64,000 nucleotides of DNA from Flavobacterium daemonense (GTDB lineage: Bacteria; Bacteroidota; Bacteroidia; Flavobacteriales; Flavobacteriaceae), in assembly GCF_007341385.1 (NCBI RefSeq), contig NZ_VJYD01000003.1, positions 310,001 to 374,000 on the forward strand, given 5' to 3'. Each line of letters begins with the position of its first letter. The first letter of the stretch is position 1. Below the pieces are notes generated by a model, which worked only from the letters and a program-made list of their open reading frames with translations, did no database searches and was not told the origin of the DNA. This document shows, one piece after another, positions 57,825-64,000 of this stretch. The position numbers and the translations under genes were made by a program.

Positions 57825-58256
57825 ATGGAGATAAAAAAATTAAACAAATACGATAAAGCTTATTTGAGAATTGCAAAAGAATGGAGTTTGCTTTCTTACT
57901 GCAAACGAAAACAAGTAGGCGCAATTATCGTAAAAGACCGAATGATCATTTCTGATGGCTATAATGGAACGCCATCAGGATTTGAGAATTGTTGCGAAGA
58001 TGAAGAGGGATTGACCAGATGGGATGTTCTTCATGCCGAAGCAAATGCAATTTTGAAAGTCGCTAGGTCGACGCAATCCTGCGAAGGCGCAACATTGTAT
58101 ATCACGCTTTCGCCATGCAAAGAATGCAGTAAATTGATACATCAATCCGGAATCAAAAGAGTGGTGTATAAAGATGGATATCGTGATGATTCTGGAATTC
58201 AATTTTTAATAAAAGCAGGCATCGAAGTAGAACATATTCCTGTTTTAGAAGAGTAA
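57825..58256 (+). CDS. dCMP deaminase (ComEB family)
   Basis: A 143-residue cytosolic zinc deaminase. Zinc and catalytic residues: HAEANAILKVA (His, catalytic Glu) and SPCKECSKLIHQSG (two Cys). It converts dCMP to dUMP for dTTP synthesis. N-terminal AKEWSLLSYCKRKQVGAIIV and SDGYNGTPSGFENC match deoxycytidylate deaminases. The stop overlaps the S41 peptidase start (TAATGA) by one base. Middle gene of the operon. Confidence 0.93.
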   Translation: MEIKKLNKYDKAYLRIAKEWSLLSYCKRKQVGAIIVKDRMIISDGYNGTPSGFENCCEDEEGLTRWDVLHAEANAILKVARSTQSCEGATLYITLSPCKECSKLIHQSGIKRVVYKDGYRDDSGIQFLIKAGIEVEHIPVLEE

Positions 58257-59839
58257 TGAAATTCGATTCAAAATATTTGCCAATTATTATCGGAGCTACT
58301 TTTGCTCTGGGAACTGTTCTGGGAAGCCTGATGAATGCTCCCGCAGATGATCAGCTTTTGGCCAAAAATTACTCTAAAACCAAATTAAATAAACTGATCG
58401 ACTTTATTAATAATGAATATGTCGACAGTATCAATACCGATTCAATTGTAAATCTTACAGTTGATAATATCTTGTCAAAATTAGATCCACATTCAGTTTA
58501 TATTCCGCCGAGCGAACAAGCCGAAGTTGCTGAAAGCATGAAAGGTGATTTCGTGGGAATCGGGATTAATTTTTATATGTATAAAGATTCCGTTGCGATT
58601 ATAAAACCAATTGAAAACGGGCCTTCTGCGAAAGCAGGACTAAAATCGGGTGACCGAATATTATTCGCCGGAAAAACAAAATTATACGGACGAAAACTTC
58701 CTTCTGATAGTTTGTTTTCGAAACTAAAAGGGCTTCAAGGTTCAGAAATCGAATTGACCGTTTTTAGAAAATCGGAACAAAAAAAGCTGAAGTTTAGAAT
58801 AAAAAGAGATGTTATTCCGATTAAAAGCGTCGATGCTTCTTTGATGCTTGGGAATAATACGGGTTATATCAAAATCAATCGTTTTGCCGAAACTACTTAT
58901 AACGAGTTTAAAACGGGTTTAACGAGATTGAAACAAAGCGGTATTCAATCGCTGGTAATTGATCTTCGTGATAACGGGGGCGGTTATATGGAAGAAGCCG
59001 TTGCTATTGCCGATGAACTTTTGAAAGACAAACAGTTGATCGTTTTTACTAAAAATAAAAACGGAACGACCGAAAAAACATATGCAACAAAATCTGGAAG
59101 TTTTGAAACCGGAAAGGTGTATGTTTTGATAAATGAAAACAGCGCTTCGGCGAGTGAAATTTTAGCTGGGGCAATTCAGGATAATGACCGCGGTATTATC
59201 GTTGGTCGTCGTTCATTTGGAAAAGGTTTGGTACAAAGAGAAATGGATTTCAACGACGGTTCTGCAGTGCGATTAACTGTAGCGCGCTATTACACGCCAA
59301 CAGGAAGATCGATTCAGAAACCGTATAAAAAAGGAAACGAAGAGTATTTCAAAGAATCTGAATTGAGAATAAAATCAGGTGAGCTTTATGCCAAAGACAG
59401 TATAAAAGTAGCCGATTCATTGAAATTTAAAACGCCAAAAGGTAAAATCGTTTACGGCGGTGGCGGCATTGTTCCCGATATTTTTGTTCCTATGGAAGCA
59501 GAGCACGGAAATGAAAATGTTGCTTATTTACTGCAAACTGGAATTGTCGGACATTTTGTTTTTGAAGAATTGGATAAAAACCGAAAAGCCTTTGTGGGAC
59601 TTCATTTTAATGAGTTTTTAGATGAAATGAAAAACTCTGATGTTTATTTCAAGAAGTTCAAAAACTATATTGCAATGACCGGCCTGGATTTGAAACTAGA
59701 TAAAACCAAATCGCTTGTGAACCGTTATATCACAGCTGAATTTGCCCGACAACTATTTGGGGAATTATATTACTACAATATAGTTTTGAAAGATGATGCT
59801 ATGATAAAATCGGTTTTGAGTCCAAAGAAACAATCCTGA
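58256..59839 (+). CDS. S41 family C-terminal processing peptidase
   Basis: A 527-residue exported protease of the CtpA/Tsp type. An N-terminal membrane anchor (about 7-25, LPIIIGATFALGTVLGSLMN), a PDZ domain (about 85-165, GIGINFYMYKDSVAIIKPIE and GDRILFAGKTKLYG) and the catalytic domain with Ser in NENSASASEILAGAIQDNDR and Lys in GRRSFGKGLVQREM. The C-terminal 120 residues are extra helices. It trims or degrades periplasmic proteins by their C-termini. Coupled to the dCMP deaminase gene by a one-base overlap and followed 12 bp later by an NTF2-like gene. Confidence 0.94.
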   Translation: MKFDSKYLPIIIGATFALGTVLGSLMNAPADDQLLAKNYSKTKLNKLIDFINNEYVDSINTDSIVNLTVDNILSKLDPHSVYIPPSEQAEVAESMKGDFVGIGINFYMYKDSVAIIKPIENGPSAKAGLKSGDRILFAGKTKLYGRKLPSDSLFSKLKGLQGSEIELTVFRKSEQKKLKFRIKRDVIPIKSVDASLMLGNNTGYIKINRFAETTYNEFKTGLTRLKQSGIQSLVIDLRDNGGGYMEEAVAIADELLKDKQLIVFTKNKNGTTEKTYATKSGSFETGKVYVLINENSASASEILAGAIQDNDRGIIVGRRSFGKGLVQREMDFNDGSAVRLTVARYYTPTGRSIQKPYKKGNEEYFKESELRIKSGELYAKDSIKVADSLKFKTPKGKIVYGGGGIVPDIFVPMEAEHGNENVAYLLQTGIVGHFVFEELDKNRKAFVGLHFNEFLDEMKNSDVYFKKFKNYIAMTGLDLKLDKTKSLVNRYITAEFARQLFGELYYYNIVLKDDAMIKSVLSPKKQS

Positions 59840-59851
59840 AAATTTTAAAAT

Positions 59852-60217
59852 ATGAAAACAGAAGCCGTTGTAAATGCTGAAATCGAACTTTTGACTGCTA
59901 TTAAAAATGCTGATGTTTCTACTTTAGAAAAAGCCCTTCACGACGATTTGCTTTTCAATTTGCCTGACGGAAATACGATTACAAAAGCATTTGATCTTGA
60001 TTCTTATCGCTCCGGAAAAATGAAAATCGAGTCATTAGAGGCTTTCGATCAAATTATCAATATAATTGATGATTTGGCGATAGTAACCGTAGCAGTTTCA
60101 TTAAAAGGAACGTACGAAAAGGAGTCAATACAAGGAGTTTTTAAGTATATCAGAGTTTGGAAGCAGTTTGATGAAAATTTAAAAGTCATTGCCGGAAGCT
60201 GTGTTCCATTGGCATAA
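59852..60217 (+). CDS. NTF2-like (SnoaL/DUF4440) protein
   Basis: A 121-residue cytosolic protein of the cone-shaped NTF2 fold: N-terminal helices (EIELLTAIKNADVSTLEKAL), LLFNLPDGNTITKAFDLDSY, then a curved sheet (LAIVTVAVSLKGTYEKESIQ, GVFKYIRVWKQFDENLKVIA). Such proteins bind small ligands or are simple isomerases or hydrolases; no catalytic set is certain. Likely last gene of the HupE-deaminase-S41 operon. Confidence 0.8.
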   Translation: MKTEAVVNAEIELLTAIKNADVSTLEKALHDDLLFNLPDGNTITKAFDLDSYRSGKMKIESLEAFDQIINIIDDLAIVTVAVSLKGTYEKESIQGVFKYIRVWKQFDENLKVIAGSCVPLA

Positions 60218-60281
60218 ATTTTGACAAGAAATTTAATAGTAGCATAAAATCAAACGTAGCGATCGATGCGTAATTCTTCAC

Positions 60282-60299
60282 TCCCGATAGCTACCGGGA
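60282..60299. repeat. CCCG(A)TAGCTA(C)CGGG palindrome
   Basis: TCCCGaTAGCTAcCGGGA, an 18-bp palindrome with one mismatched pair, 23 bp before the small lipoprotein ATG. One of several CCCGA-type motifs (14415, 56271). Confidence 0.6.
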
Positions 60300-60322
60300 T
60301 TGCGGTTAAATACATTCAGAAT

Positions 60323-60637
60323 ATGAAAAATTTAAAAAGAATAAGTTTTCTTCTAGTTGTAATGGCTTTTCTAATTTCTTGCGCAACTGCAAAAGACAGC
60401 AACAAGATAATTACAGGAAAAGTAACATCAATTGAAGGTGGCAAGGACGGCTACACGGTAAAAATCGATACAGATCAAAAAGAAGTATATTTTGCCACAA
60501 TCAGTATCGTAAATCTTGGCGGGCCGCAAAACTATAAGCAAGTCAAAATTGGTGATGTAGTTTCAGTAAAAGGAGAATTCTGGAAAAACGAAGACGAAAA
60601 TCACATCAAGGTTACGCAGATAATTTCGGTGAAATAA
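60323..60637 (+). CDS. Small lipoprotein, unknown function
   Basis: A 104-residue exported protein from ATG 60323 (MKNLKRISFLLVVMAFLISC, lipobox Cys20). The mature part is a small beta domain: KIITGKVTSIEGGKDGYTVK, EVYFATISIVNLGGPQNYKQ, GDVVSVKGEFWKNEDENHIK, like an OB-fold. No family recognised. The longer frame from a palindrome-containing upstream stretch is not preferred. Confidence 0.72.
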   Translation: MKNLKRISFLLVVMAFLISCATAKDSNKIITGKVTSIEGGKDGYTVKIDTDQKEVYFATISIVNLGGPQNYKQVKIGDVVSVKGEFWKNEDENHIKVTQIISVK

Positions 60638-60654
60638 TCGCATTATAAAATTTT

Positions 60655-60720
60655 AAACCATTAAGGGATTAAGTTTATTAAGCTTCAAAGCTTTTTACTT
60701 AATCCCTTAATGGTTTTTTT
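60655..60720 (+). terminator. Strong terminator, 20-bp perfect stem
   Basis: AAACCATTAAGGGATTAAGT (60655-60674) and its exact complement (60697-60716), with an inner AGCTT/AAGCT pairing, T tail. A degenerate partial copy of the same words (TTAAGTTTATTAAGT) follows at about 60772-60825. Confidence 0.9.
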
Positions 60721-60846
60721 ATATGTTTAAACTTTTTTTATATGCATAATTTCTTGTGATAGCTCAAAATTAAGTTTATTAAGTACAAAAACTTAATTTA
60801 CCTTAATTTCTTAATGGTTGAAAATAAAAAAACTTATTTTTAAATT

Positions 60847-61452
60847 TTATCGTGTACTATCGTGTGAGTGTGTTTGTACGCCATTATTCCATAAAGTAAG
60901 AATATCTGTGGCAACAGCGGCACCGCTTCCTGCGGCAATAGCCAATTGGCTTCTCCAACCCGCTAAAGTTCCAATTACATAAATTCCTTCAGCAACTTTG
61001 TGGTCTTCGTTTTTTAACTGAATACGTTGTTTTTCTGGAAGTGCTTTTTTGTGCGGTTCAACAAATTGCATCAAACCCTCAATGTCAAAAGTATTGGCAG
61101 AACCAATTCCGACAACTATATTTTTTGTTTTATAGGAGTTTTTATTTGTAATTACAGTAAATTCAGGATATTGACCTTCGACTTTAATTACTTTTTCGTT
61201 TGCAATTTGAGTAATATGCGGATAAGATGCAGCTAAATCTTGTGTGCTTTCTGTAAGTAATTCAGAGCCTAGTTTTCCTGGCGTTATGCCATAAGCATTG
61301 TAGAAAATTGCTTCTTGAAGAGAAGAATTTTTTTGATGTGTAAAAATTCCGATTTTTTTATCGGCAGCAAAAGCTTTATTTTTAGCAGAGCCCAGAACAA
61401 GTGCACAAGAAATTCCTGATACGCCTCCGCCAATAATTAGAACGTCGAACAT
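60847..61452 (-). CDS. FAD-dependent oxidoreductase, thioredoxin-reductase-like
   Basis: A 201-residue protein with the dinucleotide-binding start FDVLIIGGGVSGISCALVLG and the late FAD-binding motif GIYVIGTLAGWRSQLAIAAG. It is shorter than thioredoxin reductase (about 310) and has neither a CxxC redox pair nor an evident NADPH domain, so it cannot be a classical reductase. Cys16 in ISCALV is in the first helix. It may be a flavin-dependent hydroxylase-like or accessory protein. Two bp separate it from the small membrane protein gene, so the two are an operon. Confidence 0.82.
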   Translation of the reverse strand: MFDVLIIGGGVSGISCALVLGSAKNKAFAADKKIGIFTHQKNSSLQEAIFYNAYGITPGKLGSELLTESTQDLAASYPHITQIANEKVIKVEGQYPEFTVITNKNSYKTKNIVVGIGSANTFDIEGLMQFVEPHKKALPEKQRIQLKNEDHKVAEGIYVIGTLAGWRSQLAIAAGSGAAVATDILTLWNNGVQTHSHDSTR

Positions 61453-61454
61453 TA

Positions 61455-61655
61455 TTATCTGCCGTTTGTTTTTTCTTCAATTCTTTTCGAAATTCTAAAA
61501 ATCAAAAGAATCAATACGGCGCAGAAAGAAGCGGCGATTCCAATAAAAGCTACCATACTATCACCCTGAAATGGGTTTTTAAAGTCTAATAGCGTAATAT
61601 TAAAAACAATTAAAGCTAATGCTAAAAGCACTAATATTGAAGTAAAAATTTTCAT
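61455..61655 (-). CDS. Small two-helix membrane protein
   Basis: A 66-residue protein from ATG 61655 with two helices (about 4-22, TSILVLLALALIVFNITLL, and 33-54, SMVAFIGIAASFCAVLILLI) and a basic tail (FRISKRIEEKTNGR). It is 2 bp upstream of the flavoprotein gene. Function unknown. Confidence 0.75.
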   Translation of the reverse strand: MKIFTSILVLLALALIVFNITLLDFKNPFQGDSMVAFIGIAASFCAVLILLIFRISKRIEEKTNGR

Positions 61656-61757
61656 ATTGGTTGTTTTTGTGTCTAAAATAATCAAACTAAAACTTTAAAA
61701 AAGGGCTTAAAGTTTTGTTTTTAGAAATTTTATGGGGTAAAAGTATAAAAATTAATC

Positions 61758-62336
61758 TTAGACAAACAAACCTTTAACATTAGCAGCAAATAATTTAACA
61801 GCAATTGCTAAAAGTATGACTCCAAATGTCTTGCGAACCACGCCGAGACCGTTTTCCCCAAGCAGGTTTTCAATTTTTTTTGATGATTTTAAAACAATGT
61901 AAACCAGTACAATATTTAGTAAAATGGCAATAATAATGTTGATTGTATGAAACTGAGAGCGCAGAGACAATAAAGTTGTCATAGTTCCGGCTCCTGCAAT
62001 TAACGGAAACGCCAAAGGAACAATTGAAGCTGAACCAGGTTCTTCGTCACGATAGATTCGGATTCCTAAAATCATTTCTAGAGCAAGAAAAAATAAAACA
62101 AAAGATCCAGCGACGGCAAACGAATGCACGTCGATGCCAATTAAATTCAATAGTCCTTCTCCAACAAATAGAAAAACAATCATAATTAATCCGGCAACTA
62201 TAGAAGCTTTTTCAGAATCAATATGTCCGACTTTTGCTCTCAAATTGACAATAATCGGAATTGATCCCACAATATCAATCACGGCAAAAAGTACCATTCC
62301 AACTGTAATAATTTCTTTATAGTCGATTTCTAACAT
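61758..62336 (-). CDS. MarC family integral membrane protein
   Basis: A 192-residue, six-helix inner-membrane protein. ATG 62336 is chosen because a -7 box lies 35-42 bp upstream on the minus strand (62371-62378), within the longer frame. Motifs: VGMVLFAVIDIVGSIPIIVN, GLIMIVFLFVGEGLLNLIGI, SIVPLAFPLIAGAGTMTTLL and GVILLAIAVKLFAANVKGLF. MarC proteins were once linked to multiple antibiotic resistance, a link not supported since; the true substrate is unknown. Confidence 0.9.
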   Translation of the reverse strand: MLEIDYKEIITVGMVLFAVIDIVGSIPIIVNLRAKVGHIDSEKASIVAGLIMIVFLFVGEGLLNLIGIDVHSFAVAGSFVLFFLALEMILGIRIYRDEEPGSASIVPLAFPLIAGAGTMTTLLSLRSQFHTINIIIAILLNIVLVYIVLKSSKKIENLLGENGLGVVRKTFGVILLAIAVKLFAANVKGLFV

Positions 62337-62370
62337 ATCTTTCTGATTTTTAGTGATTAAAAATTTGCTG

Positions 62371-62378
62371 CAAAAGTA
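62371..62378 (-). promoter_or_regulatory. -7 promoter box of the marC-like gene
   Basis: Minus strand reads TACTTTTG, exact TAnnTTTG. Its position inside the longer upstream frame sets the start at 62336. Confidence 0.6.
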
Positions 62379-62627
62379 AGTAATAAAGTTAGGTGATTTT
62401 TTAATAGCTTGTATTTTTGTTATAAAAGCATTGTTTATTAATGTGAAATGTGATATTTGTAACATTATAATGTCATAATTAGTGATTCAGGGAGAGAAAT
62501 CGGTTTATTTTGAACTTAATTTATTCTGCTGTTTGACTAGAAAAAAAATGATGGAAAATCAAAAGTTAAAAAATATAACTTACTGAAAATCAATTGCTAA
62601 ATTTGTATAACTTAAAATGGGAAGGTT

Positions 62628-63410
62628 ATGAAAAAGAGAGTTTTTGTTATCGTTTTCTTGTGTATGTTGTTTTCGTTCAACAGTTCACAAGCCCAAATCT
62701 GGCAACAAATTAAAAAAGCTGCGCAACAAAAAGGACAGGGAACTGGGAATGTGGCTGATCAAAATGTAAGTATGGAAAATGCCGTTTTGAGCTATGGCAA
62801 AAATAAGGTAGATCCATCGGTAGTTCCAAGTTCTTATAATTTCAGTTGGAAATATGTTATGGAAATTAAGACGGATGAGGGAAAAGCGATGAATGCAAAT
62901 TATCTTTTAGAGCCTAATGCTGCTTATTTTGGTATGAATATTTCGCAGGGGCAAGGCCAGGACATGTTTATGATTATGGATTCTAAAAATAGTATAACGG
63001 TGACTGCTTTTGGAAACGGCAAAGAGAAAATGGCGTCGGCATCAAAAATGCCTGATTATTCGGGAATGGCAAAAAAAGAAGGGGAGAAGTCTAAATTTAT
63101 TTATAAGACACTTCCCAATAAAACTTTTTTAGGCTATAACTGCAAAGGAATTCAAATGACAAATGACGAATATGATATTATTTGTTATTACACGAGTGAG
63201 GCAAAAGTGAGTTTTGGAGATATGTTCAAAAACCAAAAAGGCTGGAAAATGCCGGAAGGATTGTCTGATTATTTTAAACCCGAAGATCGCACTTTGTTGA
63301 TGGATATGACAATGAAAGACTTGAAAAGCAAAAAAGTGACCACTATGAAATGCCTCAGCCTTGAAAAAAGCGCTTATACATTCAACAAATCGGACTATAA
63401 ATTTATGTAG
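62628..63410 (+). CDS. DUF4412-like exported protein
   Basis: A 260-residue protein with signal peptide (MKKRVFVIVFLCMLFSFNSS, then QAQ). The mature part has SYNFSWKYVMEIKTDEGKAM, NISQGQGQDMFMIMDSKNSI, GNGKEKMASASK and KTLPNKTFLGYNCKGIQMTN, a pattern like DUF4412 periplasmic proteins of Bacteroidota, probably a beta-sandwich or half-barrel. Function unknown. Monocistronic; followed by repeat copy C. Confidence 0.75.
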   Translation: MKKRVFVIVFLCMLFSFNSSQAQIWQQIKKAAQQKGQGTGNVADQNVSMENAVLSYGKNKVDPSVVPSSYNFSWKYVMEIKTDEGKAMNANYLLEPNAAYFGMNISQGQGQDMFMIMDSKNSITVTAFGNGKEKMASASKMPDYSGMAKKEGEKSKFIYKTLPNKTFLGYNCKGIQMTNDEYDIICYYTSEAKVSFGDMFKNQKGWKMPEGLSDYFKPEDRTLLMDMTMKDLKSKKVTTMKCLSLEKSAYTFNKSDYKFM

Positions 63411-63444
63411 ATAAAATAACCCGCTGATACAATTGGTTTTTTTT

Positions 63445-63592
63445 AAACACATAGAGACATAGATTTATTTTTTAATAAAGAGTAAAAAAAAGAAACATGT
63501 TTCTTTCACATAGCCAGCTATGTTTGTTTTAAATAAGTGAAACGCCTTTTTTAGAGAACTAATTCTATGTTTCTATGTGTTAGAATAATTAG
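63445..63592 (+). repeat. Palindromic repeat element, copy C
   Basis: A 148-bp element with inverted ends (AAACACATAGAGACATAG at 63445-63462, near-complement at 63575-63591), internal palindrome AGAAACATGTTTCT (63491-63504) and AAGTGAAACGCCTTTTTT from 63534. Same architecture and orientation as copies A and B, which are 44-47 kb away. It fills most of the gap between the DUF4412 and DUF3109 genes. Confidence 0.88.
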
Positions 63593-63684
63593 CCTTAATG
63601 TTATAGATAAAATGGCAACATTCTAAATTAGTTGCGTTTGCAAACATAAATTGATGTGCGGTTTTTATTTCCTGAATCTTTAGT

Positions 63685-63692
63685 TACCTTTG
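63685..63692 (+). promoter_or_regulatory. -7 promoter box of the DUF3109 gene, implying a leaderless mRNA
   Basis: TACCTTTG, exact TAnnTTTG, ends 4 bp before the ATG at 63697. Transcription would start at or next to the A of the start codon. Confidence 0.6.
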
Positions 63693-63696
63693 CAAA

Positions 63697-64000
63697 ATGT
63701 TTCAATTAGGAAAAACCATAGTATCAGAGGATATCCTCGAAAAAGAATTTGTTTGTAATTTATCAGCATGCAAAGGGGCCTGTTGCGTCGACGGAGATGC
63801 GGGCGCGCCTTTGAATGAAGCTGAGACTAAAATTTTGGAGGAGATTTATCCGAAAGTAAAACCTTTTTTAAGAAAAGAAGGAATTGCTGCGATTGAAGCT
63901 CAAGGAACTTGGGTAAAAGGTACAGACGGTGATCTTGAAACGCCTTTGATTGATAATAAAGATTGCGCATATGTTATTTTTGACGGAAAAACTGCACTTT
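63697..64000 (+). CDS. DUF3109 family Cys-rich protein, 3' end missing
   Basis: The first 101 residues are visible and the frame is open at the window edge. A conserved N-terminal cysteine cluster, FVCNLSACKGACCVDGDAGA, is the mark of DUF3109 and related YkgJ-type metal-binding proteins, which carry more Cys later. A fourth visible cysteine is in NKDCAYVIF near the edge. It probably binds Zn or Fe-S; the function is not known. A -7 box directly before the ATG suggests a leaderless transcript. Confidence 0.85.
   Translation, partial: MFQLGKTIVSEDILEKEFVCNLSACKGACCVDGDAGAPLNEAETKILEEIYPKVKPFLRKEGIAAIEAQGTWVKGTDGDLETPLIDNKDCAYVIFDGKTAL

Noticed and set aside
1..64000. tRNA, rRNA, tmRNA, RNase P, prophage or restriction/defence genes
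   Set aside because: Nothing recognisable was seen by reading; a covariance-model scan would be needed to exclude small RNA genes.

Overview
The window is an AT-rich chromosomal segment of a member of the Bacteroidota, most likely Flavobacterium or a close relative. Supporting signs are TonB-dependent receptors with carboxypeptidase-like N-terminal domains, a type IX secretion C-terminal sorting domain, families largely confined to Bacteroidota (DUF5686, DUF4271, DUF4296, DUF3098), the near absence of Shine-Dalgarno sequences, and promoters of the TTG-N19-TAnnTTTG type (cleanest at leuS and tyrS). I recognise no rRNA, tRNA, CRISPR array, prophage or transposase. Both end genes run off the window.

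Layout. 1-7.2 kb: truncated RND exporter; a tight operon of SMR exporter, small membrane protein, LytS-like kinase and LytTR regulator (TTG start inside the kinase gene); CPA2 antiporter. 7.4-15.3 kb: DUF5686 protein, pyrH-frr, thioredoxin-like protein, a possible small RNA or 25-residue peptide locus, and ftsX-DUF3098-uppP-truB. 15.6-19.5 kb: molybdopterin-domain lipoprotein, TonB receptor and ModE-like regulator, with the receptor flanked by two direct copies of a palindromic repeat. 19.7-31.8 kb: leuS, a frameshifted alpha/beta hydrolase, an ECF sigma factor with a membrane partner, a Zn-peptidase, Lrp, hemD-DUF4271, then a glycosyltransferase, pyrC and a DUF4296 lipoprotein, and a convergent epimerase. 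32-37.7 kb: tandem outer-membrane paralogues, tyrS, a small membrane protein and a LuxE-like acyltransferase.

37.9-46.3 kb is the most coherent system: a TonB receptor and surface lipoprotein operon (minus strand) diverging from PhoB-like and PhoR-like genes and an OprP-type porin (plus strand). Upstream of both the receptor and the porin lie 11-bp-phased TTAACA-like repeats, placed at the same 9-bp distance from a TAnnTTTG-like -7 box. I read this as a self-contained phosphate-starvation uptake locus with recognisable Pho boxes.

46.5-64 kb: glycosyltransferase, Lys/Ala-rich adaptor-domain protein, a 1143-residue outer-membrane protein, lysC, GNAT, fbp, TerB, an operon of HupE/UreJ, dCMP deaminase, S41 protease and NTF2-like protein, a flavoprotein, MarC, DUF4412 and a truncated DUF3109 gene. 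Intergenic regions are rich in perfect inverted repeats of 16-38 bp that probably serve as terminators or REP-like elements.
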